Assembly (NCBI RefSeq): GCF_023078455.1
Contig: NZ_CP095740.1
Location: 4,018,001 to 4,082,000 of the forward strand
Length of the DNA stretch: 64,000 nt
Reading direction: 5' to 3'
From: Luteibacter aegosomatis
Lineage (GTDB): Bacteria > Pseudomonadota > Gammaproteobacteria > Xanthomonadales > Rhodanobacteraceae
Numbering within the stretch: position 1 is the first letter of the stretch; each line of letters begins with the position of its first letter. The notes below the pieces were generated by a model. The model saw only the letters and a program-made list of their open reading frames with translations. It was not told the DNA's origin and did not search any database. Positions 11,989 through 19,093 of the stretch are shown in pieces. The translations under genes and the position numbers were made by a program.

Positions 11989-12644
11989 GAAAGTGAAGTC
12001 ATGCTGCCAAGTGAGCGAGCGATAGTCAATAGGATTTACTGGTGGACTGAGAAACAACTCAAGTTGTCTTGTACGTGGAATGTTCGCTTCGTAGGAATCG
12101 CCGATACGATCGGCTCCCACCCCCTTCGGTAGCAGGCGACGGCTGATGGGGATGTCAGGCGACTACATACAACACGGACGTGTTTTGGTAGTTTCGTGTC
12201 GTTGCCTGCGCCGTGTTTCGAATGCGCTGCACAGGCAACCATCGCTCGATGCGGTGAGAAGCGCGGGCCAGGGGTGGTGAGACACCCGTTGGCCCGCTGA
12301 CCTAACCAACTTAAGTGGAGTTGATTCGGCTATGTCGAAGTCTAAGGCATTACCTCGCTCGCCGCTTCCCAGTGGCGACACCCTCAACGGTTACCGGGCC
12401 GTCTGGCGTTCTTCCAGACACGGTTGACGAACCGCGGCGCCCGCCGTTCGGGCTTGAGATGTTTCTTGCCGTTCTTACCCGGCGCGGTCACGTGCGCCCG
12501 TAAGACGCGGGGCGTCGCCTGCTTCCTCGATCAAAATGCTTCCGGCGCCCGGTCACGGGCGGGCCGGTGAGATCTCATGGCCTTGGGCGATGTGTTTCAT
12601 CGCGGCACGTCGTTGGTGGCGTGCCGCACCTTGGAGGATTTTCG
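11989..12644. other. 656-base stretch without a convincing gene; repeats and hairpins
   Basis: Contains a half copy of the GCCGATACGATCGGCTCCCAC repeat (12096-12134) and a hairpin with arms GCGGGCCA/TGGCCCGC (12263-12297). Another hairpin, GCGGCACG/CGTGCCGC (12602-12627), lies just before the GGAGG of the next gene. A 31-codon open frame starts at 12332 (MSKSKALPRSPLPSG) without a ribosome site; I do not call it. The GC-rich part 12430-12627 may be a structured leader of the downstream small gene. Confidence 0.5.
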
Positions 12645-12884
12645 ATGGATGAGTGTTTGACGTTCGATGCGGATGCGACGGTGGATGAGCTGTTGAACCG
12701 TGCGGCGGAATGGTTGCAGTACGCGCGTGGGGTAACCGATCTGTTGGTGGAATCGATGCAGGAGACGGAGCTACCGGATCGGCAGCGGATGGCGTTGGCC
12801 TTGGGTGCGGTGAGTACGTTGACGGCGATGGGAACGCGGTGTGCGATGCGGGCGCATGGGCGGATGCAGTGGGACAAGGTGTAG
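12645..12884 (+). CDS. Small protein resembling DUF3077/DUF6124 proteins
   Basis: A 79-residue protein with an excellent ribosome site (GGAGG, 7 bases before ATG). The N-terminus is acidic (MDECLTFDADATVDELLNRA), followed by two amphipathic helices (AAEWLQYARGVTDLLVES and RQRMALALGAVSTLTAMG). This arrangement, with a short beta start, a VDELL helix, then a long helix with a small-residue face, is like the small DUF3077/DUF6124 proteins common in pseudomonads. Function is unknown. The codon use (many GCG, ACG, TTG) is unusual for this genome, suggesting recent arrival. A hairpin covers the region just before the ribosome site. Confidence 0.55.
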   Translation: MDECLTFDADATVDELLNRAAEWLQYARGVTDLLVESMQETELPDRQRMALALGAVSTLTAMGTRCAMRAHGRMQWDKV

Positions 12885-12915
12885 GTGAGCGTGTCGCTTG
12901 CCCGCATGCACCGCA

Positions 12916-13006
12916 CTGGGTTCCTGCGTGCGCAGGAACGACGTGAGGGGGTTATACGCCACGGTCATTCTTGTAGCCCGTCGTTCCTGCGCACGCAGGA
13001 ACCCAG
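12916..13006. repeat. Perfect 28-bp inverted repeat pair (TTCCTGCGTGCGCAGGAA type)
   Basis: Arms 12916-12943 and 12979-13006 are exact reverse complements, each carrying the TTCCTGC/GCAGGAA palindrome followed by CGACG. This is the same family as 2178-2265. The 35-base spacer contains GTGAGGGGGTTATACGCC. Confidence 0.8.
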
Positions 13007-13197
13007 CGCCTCTCGTCCGAGGGGGCGACAACGTCCCATCGGCTTTTGATCGTAGCGCTGCAAACGTACCGCACGCTCGAATCGCCGACGAAGTCGGCTC
13101 CCACGCCATCACCGACTCGCACGAAACGGCACCGTCGAAAGAGACCTGGCCGCAGTAGGCGTCCGAGGACCTCGGGACGGAAGAGACCCCGCAGGGG

Positions 13198-13222
13198 CGA
13201 CGGTCAGGATGACCGTCGTTTT
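13198..13222 (+). terminator. Intrinsic terminator with no assigned transcript
   Basis: A perfect 9-bp stem CGACGGTCA/TGACCGTCG, loop GGA, then TTTT. It could end transcription from the small gene at 12645 or an unannotated RNA. Confidence 0.6.
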
Positions 13223-13430
13223 CCGCCGAGCCATGGATGGCGAGTCGGAACATCCCGCGTAGAGGTCCGTGCCCCGAAAGGGACGGGCGACGTGCGGCCG
13301 ACAGGGCGCGCGGTCGGGACGACCGCCTCGGTCCGCATCGCTTTTCGCGCCAAAGGCGCGTGGATGCATGTAGCGAATGAACCGATGGCAGGGCGACGCG
13401 ATAACCGATAACCGATAACCGAGGCGCTGG

Positions 13431-13460
13431 ATTCCTGCGGTCGCAGGAATGACGGTGAGG
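13431..13460. repeat. Single copy of the TTCCTGC/GCAGGAA repeat
   Basis: ATTCCTGCGGTCGCAGGAAT followed by GACGGTGAGG: the same palindrome and flank as the paired copies at 2178 and 12916, here unpaired and just upstream of the metF promoter region. Confidence 0.65.
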
Positions 13461-13467
13461 GATAGCC

Positions 13468-13491
13468 ATCTTTCCATCTGGATGGAAAGAT
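13468..13491. promoter_or_regulatory. 24-bp palindromic operator upstream of metF
   Basis: Perfect palindrome, ATCTTTCCAT, spacer CTGG, ATGGAAAGAT, directly followed by TATATACTT, which can supply a -10 element. It ends 33 bases before the metF ATG. The form (short AT-edged palindrome at the -10) suits an ArsR-type dimer; SahR-type ArsR regulators control methionine-cycle genes in several proteobacteria. Regulator identity is inference. Confidence 0.6.
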
Positions 13492-13524
13492 ATATACTTC
13501 GGGCAACCACGCCGAGACGACCGC

Positions 13525-14352
13525 ATGCCCGCCATCAGCTTCGAGTTCTTCCCGCCCAAGACCGACGAACAGCGCGACCAGCTCGACAAGGCCGCCGAGC
13601 GGCTCAAGGCCCATGCGCCGGACTACGTCTCGGTTACCTTCGGCGCGGGCGGCTCCACGCTGAGCTACACGGGCGAAACGGTGAAGCGGCTGCGCAACGA
13701 GCACGGGCTGTCGGTGGCGCCCCATCTCTCCTGCATGGGCGGCACCAAGGCCGAGATCCGCGCCCTGCTCGACGAATACCGCGATCGCGGCTGCCGCCGC
13801 ATCGTGGCGCTGCGCGGCGACCTGCCCTCGGGCATGGCCACGCCCGGCGACTTCCGCTACGCGGCGGAGCTGGTGGCCTACATCCGCGAGCACAGCGGCG
13901 ACCACTTCCATATCGAAGTGGCCGCCTATCCGGAAACCCATCCCCAGGCGGAGAACGCGCTGGCCGACCTGCGTCATTTCAAGGCCAAGTGCGATGCGGG
14001 CGCCAACGGCGCCATCACCCAGTACTTCTTCAATCCCGACGCCTATTTCCGCTTCGTCGACGACGTGACCAAGCTCGGCGTGGACCTGCCGATCGTGCCG
14101 GGCATCATGCCGATCGCCAATTTCAGCCAGTTGCGCCGCTTCTCGGACCAGTGCGGCGCCGAAATCCCCCGCTGGATCGTCAAGCGCATGCAGGCCCACG
14201 GCGACGACGCGGCCTCCATCCGCGAACTCGGCGCCGACGTGGTGGCCGAGCTTTGCCGCCGCCTGCTCGACGGCGGCGCCCCGGGCCTGCACTTCTATAC
14301 GATCAACCGCGCCCGGGCGACGATCTCGGTGCTGGAACGCCTTGCCTCCTGA
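13525..14352 (+). CDS. metF: Methylenetetrahydrofolate reductase
   Basis: A 275-residue flavoenzyme of the MetF/MTHFR family that reduces 5,10-methylene-THF to 5-methyl-THF, the methyl donor for homocysteine methylation. The N-terminal ISFEFFPPKT, the VTFGAGGST segment, the LRGDLP motif near residue 97, and AAYPETHP near 134 are all typical, and length is as usual (about 275-300). It works in the same cycle as ahcY upstream: ahcY releases homocysteine and metF supplies the methyl group. A 24-bp palindrome overlaps its likely promoter. Confidence 0.95.
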   Translation: MPAISFEFFPPKTDEQRDQLDKAAERLKAHAPDYVSVTFGAGGSTLSYTGETVKRLRNEHGLSVAPHLSCMGGTKAEIRALLDEYRDRGCRRIVALRGDLPSGMATPGDFRYAAELVAYIREHSGDHFHIEVAAYPETHPQAENALADLRHFKAKCDAGANGAITQYFFNPDAYFRFVDDVTKLGVDLPIVPGIMPIANFSQLRRFSDQCGAEIPRWIVKRMQAHGDDAASIRELGADVVAELCRRLLDGGAPGLHFYTINRARATISVLERLAS

Positions 14353-14429
14353 CTGTGCGCGCCATCACCTCGCGAACGCGGATTTACCCGGATGATGGCG
14401 CTTCGCTCCCTTAGCTTCCGTGCCACCGC

Positions 14430-14912
14430 TTGAAACGCGCCATCCTCTTCCTCCTGCTTCTCGCGCCGCTCCCCGCCCTGGCCCAGAACGTCATCCACCG
14501 ATGCGTCGGCGCGGACGGCAACCCGGTCTATAGCGACCAGCCCTGCTCGGCCGTCGGGGCCACCTCCATCGCGCCGCCGCCGACGTCGACCACGGCGGCA
14601 CCCGGTGCGCCCACCACCGGCATGCTCTGCGCCAAAGACCTCGGCGAGCTGCGTGAGGGCCTGGCGCGCGCCTTCGCCACGCACGACGCCAACCGCGTGG
14701 GCGCTCTCGTACTGTGGAGCGGCTACGGCAGCAACGGCGCCGTGGACAGCATCCAGCGCCTCGGCGCCCTGGTGAAGCAACCCCTGCTTTCGCTGCAGGG
14801 CGACGAAAGCGCGGGCCTCGAAGTGGTCACCGGCCGCACCGGCCAGACGCAACAGGCCCATTTCGGCGTCACCCGCGAATCGGGCTGCCTCTGGCTGCGG
14901 CCTCCGGCCTGA
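14430..14912 (+). CDS. Secreted DUF4124-type protein
   Basis: A 160-residue protein; translation most likely starts at the TTG at 14430, giving MKRAILFLLLLAPLPALAQ, a clear signal peptide cleaved after residue 19. The mature start NVIHRCVGADGNPVYSDQPC is the DUF4124 pattern (basic-aromatic, Cys, GxxVYSDxPC) seen in many periplasmic proteobacterial proteins. A Thr/Pro/Ala linker (residues 50-70) separates it from a C-terminal domain of about 85 residues with two cysteines (MLCAKDL, ESGCLWL), which I do not recognise. Function is unknown. It sits alone between metF and ilvE. Confidence 0.75.
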   Translation: MKRAILFLLLLAPLPALAQNVIHRCVGADGNPVYSDQPCSAVGATSIAPPPTSTTAAPGAPTTGMLCAKDLGELREGLARAFATHDANRVGALVLWSGYGSNGAVDSIQRLGALVKQPLLSLQGDESAGLEVVTGRTGQTQQAHFGVTRESGCLWLRPPA

Positions 14913-15013
14913 CCGCCTGCCGCCTCCATCCGGCCCCGTTCTGACGCGACGCGCCATGTGACCGGTCGGGGCAACCGTTATCATGGGCGGTCTTTTGTGG
15001 AGCCCTCCCCCCC

Positions 15014-15931
15014 ATGTCGCAGAACTACCCCGAATGGATCTGGCAGAACGGCCAGATCAAGCACTGGCGCGATGCCACCGTCCACGTGATGGCGCACGCC
15101 CTGCATTACGGCTCCTCGGTCTTCGAGGGCATCCGCAGCTACGAGACGCCTGACGGCGCGGCGATCTTCCGCCTCACCGATCACCTCAAGCGCCTCTACC
15201 TGTCGGCGAAGATCTACGACATGGACATCGGCTACTCCATCGATGAGCTGGCCGAGGCCTGCCGTGAGGTGGTGAAGAAGAACGGCCTGAAGGCCGCCTA
15301 CCTGCGCCCGGTGTCGTTCCGCGACCTCGGCGGCTTCGGTCTCTCGGCCGAGTGCCCCATCAGCACGGCCGTGGCCGCGTGGCACATGGGCCCCTATCTC
15401 GGACCCGAGGCGCTGGAAAACGGCATCGACGCCTGCGTGTCGAGCTGGCAGCGTTTCGCGCCCAACACCATCCCGGCCGGCGCCAAGGCCGGCGGCAATT
15501 ACCTCTCGGGCCAGCTCATCGCCCGCGAGGCGCGCCGCCTCGGCTTCGGCGAGGGCATCGCGCTGGCTTCCACGGGCCTCCTGAGCGAAGGCGCGGGCGA
15601 GAACCTGTTCCTCGTGTTCGACGGCGCCCTGCACACCACGCCGGCCAGCGCCTCGATCCTCACCGGCATCACGCGCCACACGCTCATCACGCTGGCCCGC
15701 GAAGAAGGCATCGAAGTGATCGAGCGCGACCTGCCGCGCGAATACCTCTACCTCGCCGACGAGATCCTGATGTGCGGCACCGCCGCCGAAGTCACCCCGA
15801 TCCGCTCGGTGGACGGCAAGACCATCGGCACCGGCAAGGCCGGTCCGGTGACGCGCCGTCTGCAGGAGCTGTTCTTCGGGTTGTTCACCGGCAAGACGCC
15901 GGATCGCTGGGGCTGGCTCGAGCCGGTCTAA
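15014..15931 (+). CDS. ilvE: Branched-chain amino acid aminotransferase
   Basis: A 305-residue class IV PLP aminotransferase that converts the 2-oxo acids of valine, leucine and isoleucine to the amino acids with glutamate as donor. Landmarks: HALHYGSSVFEGIRSYE near residues 29-45, the PLP lysine in AGAKAGGNYLSGQ near 160, TGLLSEGAGENLFLVFDG, SILTGITRHT, and the LMCGTAAEVTPIRSVDG region that distinguishes IlvE from D-amino acid transaminase and Pab lyase. Length is as usual. A 29-base hairpin without a T run follows the stop. Confidence 0.95.
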   Translation: MSQNYPEWIWQNGQIKHWRDATVHVMAHALHYGSSVFEGIRSYETPDGAAIFRLTDHLKRLYLSAKIYDMDIGYSIDELAEACREVVKKNGLKAAYLRPVSFRDLGGFGLSAECPISTAVAAWHMGPYLGPEALENGIDACVSSWQRFAPNTIPAGAKAGGNYLSGQLIAREARRLGFGEGIALASTGLLSEGAGENLFLVFDGALHTTPASASILTGITRHTLITLAREEGIEVIERDLPREYLYLADEILMCGTAAEVTPIRSVDGKTIGTGKAGPVTRRLQELFFGLFTGKTPDRWGWLEPV

Positions 15932-15957
15932 TCCCTTCGCCATATTCCTCTGTGCGA

Positions 15958-15986
15958 CCGGCGCATCCCACGATAGGATGCGCCGG
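15958..15986 (+). other. Hairpin downstream of ilvE
   Basis: Perfect 11-bp arms CCGGCGCATCC/GGATGCGCCGG. No T run follows on the plus strand, so it may stabilise the ilvE 3' end or be a weak terminator. Confidence 0.55.
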
Positions 15987-16033
15987 CCAGGGAGCAAGCC
16001 AAATCCGGACTGGCTATCACACAGGGGAAAAAC

Positions 16034-16510
16034 ATGAAGTTCACGCATCTCGCCGCCGCGGCCATCGCCGTGGCGTGCCTCGTCAGTGGCTGCGCCAGCG
16101 TCAACAAGGCCAGCACCGCCGCCAACGCGCAAGCCAAGACCTTCGCGCCGATCACCGACAAGGCGGTGGTCTATGTCTATCGCGACGAAATCATGGGCAG
16201 CGCCATCAAGATGGGTGTCGACGTCGATGGCGTCATGGCCGGTGAAACCGGACCCAAATCGTTCCTGCGTCTCGCACTCGCACCGGGCAAGCATGTGATC
16301 ACGTCACATGCCGAGAAGAACACTTCCCTCGACCTGGACACGAAGGCGGGGCAGTCGTACTACGTGTGGCAGGAAGTGAAGATGGGCGTGTGGACGGCTC
16401 GCTCGACGCTGCACCTGATGTCGACGGCCGATGGCCAGAAGGGCGTGCGCTCGTGCGACCTGCTGGAAACGTCTGCGCCGTCGATGCGCGTGGGCGCTTC
16501 GGCACCTTGA
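16034..16510 (+). CDS. DUF2846 lipoprotein
   Basis: A 158-residue protein with a type II signal: ACLVSGC places the lipidated cysteine at residue 20, followed by ASVNKAS, so outer-membrane sorting is likely. The body (residues 40-140) matches DUF2846: AVVYVYRDE, FLRLALAPGKHVITSHAEKN, and GQSYYVWQEVKMG, an all-beta domain found in bacterial lipoproteins. Its biochemical role is not known. It is flanked by a dispersed palindrome on the 3' side. Confidence 0.85.
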   Translation: MKFTHLAAAAIAVACLVSGCASVNKASTAANAQAKTFAPITDKAVVYVYRDEIMGSAIKMGVDVDGVMAGETGPKSFLRLALAPGKHVITSHAEKNTSLDLDTKAGQSYYVWQEVKMGVWTARSTLHLMSTADGQKGVRSCDLLETSAPSMRVGASAP

Positions 16511-16516
16511 TGCTCC

Positions 16517-16592
16517 ATCGCGGACAGGGTCCGCTCCCACCCTTCGGTAGCGGGCTTTCTACCAGAGGGTGGGAGCGGACCCTGTCCGCGAT
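16517..16592. repeat. Complete dispersed palindrome (GGACAGGGTCCGCTCCCACC type)
   Basis: Arms ATCGCGGACAGGGTCCGCTC and its inverse, with a CCCTTCGGTAG centre, fill the gap between the convergent lipoprotein and CYTH-like genes. Near-identical to 4340-4414. Confidence 0.78.
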
Positions 16593-16596
16593 GCTT

Positions 16597-17472
16597 TTAG
16601 TTGCAGAAGCCGTTCGGATAGCTCGACGAACGGTAGGCGTATAGCCAGGTCGTCTTGCCGCCGTCGTTGGCGAGGTTCCAGCCGTTGCCGATGGAACCCA
16701 GTGCCTGGTTGAGCACCTGCGAACGCTGCAGCACCGGCGTGGTGAAGTACTTGTCGTCGTCGGCTTCGACGCGGAACGACAGCTCGGCGAGCGCCGGCGT
16801 AGTGGCGCCGTCGACGTACCACAGGGTGAGCGTGAATTCCGCCACCGACTGGCCGATGTCGGACTCGGGGCCGTCGTATTCCTGCTGCGTCACCGTGACG
16901 CCCGCCACCTTCGACAGCGAGGCGCTGGAGATGTCCGACAATGCCGACGCGCCGGGGAACTGCTTGACGAGGTCGGCCACGGTGGCCGGCGTGGTCGTCG
17001 CGTCCTGGCTGGTCGAGTGCGCCAGCACGAGGTTGCCCGGCGTCACGTCCGTTTCCAGCTTGGTTTTCTGGTTCTTGCCCGCGCCGGTGACGTCCGTCCA
17101 GTACGAGAGCTCTTCGTCGGGATGGCGGAACTTGAACTGGATGTCGTTGTGGTCGCCGGCGCGCGTGCGCACCGAGTAACCGCGCGCCATCAACTGGCAG
17201 GTGTGCGGCGTGTCGATGTAGGTGAGCGTATCGCGATCGCCCGCGCTGAAATTGCCGGTCACCGTCTTGTCGAACTTCAGCGCCGTGAGCCGCGTACCGA
17301 GGTCGTGCAGCAACGTGGCGGCGGCCGACGAGGGGTTGCTCGCGAAGCGCGAGGGATCGAGCAGGGCCTTGTATTCCTTGCTGTCGACGTAGGCCGGGGA
17401 ATTGGCCTGGGCGGTCGCGGCGCCGAGCAGCAGCGACGCGGTGAGGAGCGAAAGCAACGTACGTTTCATCAT
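16597..17472 (-). CDS. Secreted protein, possibly CYTH-like, last gene of the phytase operon
   Basis: A 291-residue protein with a signal peptide (MMKRTLLSLLTASLLLGAATAQA). The mature part has LTYIDTPHTCQLMARGYSVR, then TR, and QFKFRHPDEE, which recalls the CYTH/triphosphate-tunnel pattern (YxDTP...L...GxxLRxR...LKxR); a KLETD follows. The classic N-terminal ExExK is not seen, so the fold link is tentative. CYTH proteins bind triphosphates or polyphosphate, which would fit phosphate scavenging. It starts 13 bases after the phytase-like gene, with the same strand and order, so it is an operon member. The start is at one of two adjacent ATGs. Confidence 0.6.
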   Translation of the reverse strand: MMKRTLLSLLTASLLLGAATAQANSPAYVDSKEYKALLDPSRFASNPSSAAATLLHDLGTRLTALKFDKTVTGNFSAGDRDTLTYIDTPHTCQLMARGYSVRTRAGDHNDIQFKFRHPDEELSYWTDVTGAGKNQKTKLETDVTPGNLVLAHSTSQDATTTPATVADLVKQFPGASALSDISSASLSKVAGVTVTQQEYDGPESDIGQSVAEFTLTLWYVDGATTPALAELSFRVEADDDKYFTTPVLQRSQVLNQALGSIGNGWNLANDGGKTTWLYAYRSSSYPNGFCN

Positions 17473-17485
17473 GCGCTTGGCACCT

Positions 17486-19093
17486 TCAGTGGTTGGGAGC
17501 GGTGGTGGAACGAAATCCCGGCAGGGTGAGCCGGTAGACGAGTACGCGGTTGTCGTTGTCGATCGGTGAATCGCAGCGCTGTCCATCCATGACGCAATGC
17601 TTTGCGATGAAGTCGTTGTCGTTGCCGACCAGCAGGAAGACGTCGTCCGGGTGCGCGGGGTCGAGGGCGGGCACGAGGTCCATCGCCTCCCATTTCTCGG
17701 AAATCTGCGCCCTGCCCTCGCCCACCGTCAGGCCGAGTCCCGCGCGGGCCAGATCGTCGGGGTCGAGCAGGTTGACGAAGGGCTTCGACGATGCGGCATG
17801 GATGTCGTCCCGCAGGCGCTTTCCGTCGAGCACGGAACGGGTAGCGTTCTCGTAGGGCGTACCCGCCAGGTTCGTGGCGCCATCGATGTCCACCAGAATC
17901 ACCTGCTTGAAGACGATGGGCTTGCCACCTTCCGCGCCCCAGCCGGCGCCGTCGCGCGCCAGCATGAGGAAACGATGGTCGTCGAGTACGCGGATTTCGC
18001 TCTGGGCGGCTGTCTTGTCCGGTGTGCCGCCATCGCCGCTCGCGGTGTAGGAAGGCAGCTCGACCACGTAATGGCCGATCGGCGTCGAGGGCGTGTCGTC
18101 GTGGCTCACGTCGTAGACGAGCACGCGGGTCAGCGTGCGGCCCGACGCGCCGCCGGGCAGGCTGTCCTGCACGAGCGCGCTCTGCAACGCCACGAAGAGG
18201 CGCGTGCCGTCGGGCGAGAGGGCCATGCCTTCCACGCCCTGGTTGTTGCGGCGGCCGGTGGCGGGTGGCTTCAGCGAGGTGAAGTCGGGCTTGCCGTCCT
18301 TATCGAGCGGACGGATGGCTCTCGGCGGCACGATGATGCCGGTGAGTTTGCCGGAGCGATCGAAGCGGTAGACATTCGCGGCGTATTCGTCGCCGACGTA
18401 GAAACCGCCATCGCGCGTGAACTGGAGGGATTCGGCGTCGAGGGAAATCTTGCCGGCACCGATGCCCTTGGCCGGGGCCGGAAGAACGATGCCGTGTTCG
18501 GTGAGGATGCCCTTGGCGGGTTCGGCGCCGGTGAAGGGCTTGCCGTTGAAGTCTTTGAGTGTTTTTCCGCCGTACGGCATGACCGTCACCGTCCCGACGC
18601 TGCGCGCCGGGTTCGCCGATACGATCGGCTCCCACCCCTTCGGTAGCGACGCCTCCGCGTCCCTGGCAGCCTTGCTACCGGAGGGGTGGGAGCCGACCGC
18701 GTCGGCGAATCCCGATCGCGGAAGCGCCACGGTGATGCGAAAGCGATGCATCCGTCCGCGATAATCGTAGAACAGCGCATGCTCCGGATCGTTGCGCCCA
18801 CGGTCTGGCAACGTCCACACCACACCCGTATACCTATCGCCTTCGCGCCTCCACGTCCCCGGCTCGATCTGCAACGACGAGAACGAGCCCAACGTGTCGC
18901 CCAGGAAGTCCACCGTCCCCGCCGGCAGCGAGCCGGCGGCCACAAGGCCTTGGTCGACGTAGGTCACGCCACCGTCCTCGATGCTCCGCGGCAACGGCGC
19001 GGTGGCGATGTCCGGCTTGCGCACCTCGAGGGACTGCGCCGCGACGCTTCCGATCAGGCACGTGGCGATCAGTCCCGCGAGGTGCACGCGCAT
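17486..19093 (-). CDS. Esterase-like phytase family protein, interrupted in frame by a palindromic repeat
   Basis: A 535-residue secreted protein: signal peptide MRVHLAGLIATCLIGSVAA, then the 'esterase-like activity of phytase' domain. Family features are DGGFYVGDEYAANVYRFDRS, NQGVEGMALSPDGTRLFVAL, and FVLLVGND-type blades (DVFLLVGNDNDFI) of a beta-propeller. Residues about 129-161 (FADAVGSHPSGSK ... GWEPIVSANP) are the translation of a dispersed palindrome at 18612-18709, inserted without breaking the frame. The ATG overlaps the TGA of the upstream TonB receptor gene (TGATG), so translation is coupled. The likely role is release of phosphate from organic phosphates in the periplasm or outside the cell. 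Confidence 0.8.
   Translation of the reverse strand: MRVHLAGLIATCLIGSVAAQSLEVRKPDIATAPLPRSIEDGGVTYVDQGLVAAGSLPAGTVDFLGDTLGSFSSLQIEPGTWRREGDRYTGVVWTLPDRGRNDPEHALFYDYRGRMHRFRITVALPRSGFADAVGSHPSGSKAARDAEASLPKGWEPIVSANPARSVGTVTVMPYGGKTLKDFNGKPFTGAEPAKGILTEHGIVLPAPAKGIGAGKISLDAESLQFTRDGGFYVGDEYAANVYRFDRSGKLTGIIVPPRAIRPLDKDGKPDFTSLKPPATGRRNNQGVEGMALSPDGTRLFVALQSALVQDSLPGGASGRTLTRVLVYDVSHDDTPSTPIGHYVVELPSYTASGDGGTPDKTAAQSEIRVLDDHRFLMLARDGAGWGAEGGKPIVFKQVILVDIDGATNLAGTPYENATRSVLDGKRLRDDIHAASSKPFVNLLDPDDLARAGLGLTVGEGRAQISEKWEAMDLVPALDPAHPDDVFLLVGNDNDFIAKHCVMDGQRCDSPIDNDNRVLVYRLTLPGFRSTTAPNH
18612..18709. repeat. Dispersed palindrome inserted inside the phytase-like coding region
   Basis: Arms TTCGCCGATACGATCGGCTC and GAGCCGACCGCGTCGGCGAA with GGTAGC and GCTACC near the centre: the same element as 21610-21683 and 60331-60410. 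It is read in frame on the minus strand as roughly 33 residues. Confidence 0.85.

Larger units (their letters stand above)
13007..13467. other. Gene-free stretch with structured repeats and a hairpin terminator
   Basis: Holds a half repeat GCCGACGAAGTCGGCTCCCAC (13079-13107). An intrinsic terminator, CGACGGTCA/TGACCGTCG plus TTTT, lies at 13198-13222. A second similar hairpin, GCGGTC/GACCGC, is near 13308, and three tandem copies of ATAACCG lie near 13400. Parallel CCCCG/CGGGG hairpins precede both stems, so 13186-13330 looks like two diverged copies of one structured unit. Open frames here are low-complexity Arg/Pro frames and are not credible. Confidence 0.55.

Noticed and set aside
12332..12427. 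31-residue open frame (MSKSKALPRSPLPSG)
   Set aside because: No ribosome site, short, in repeat-rich DNA, and no recognisable pattern.
12898..13158. 86-residue open frame across the inverted repeat
   Set aside because: Most of it is a translation of the two repeat families (RRN and EVGSH segments), so it is not an independent gene.
8764..13467. Prophage or integrative element
   Set aside because: No integrase, transposase, phage structural or replication gene is present in the stretch.
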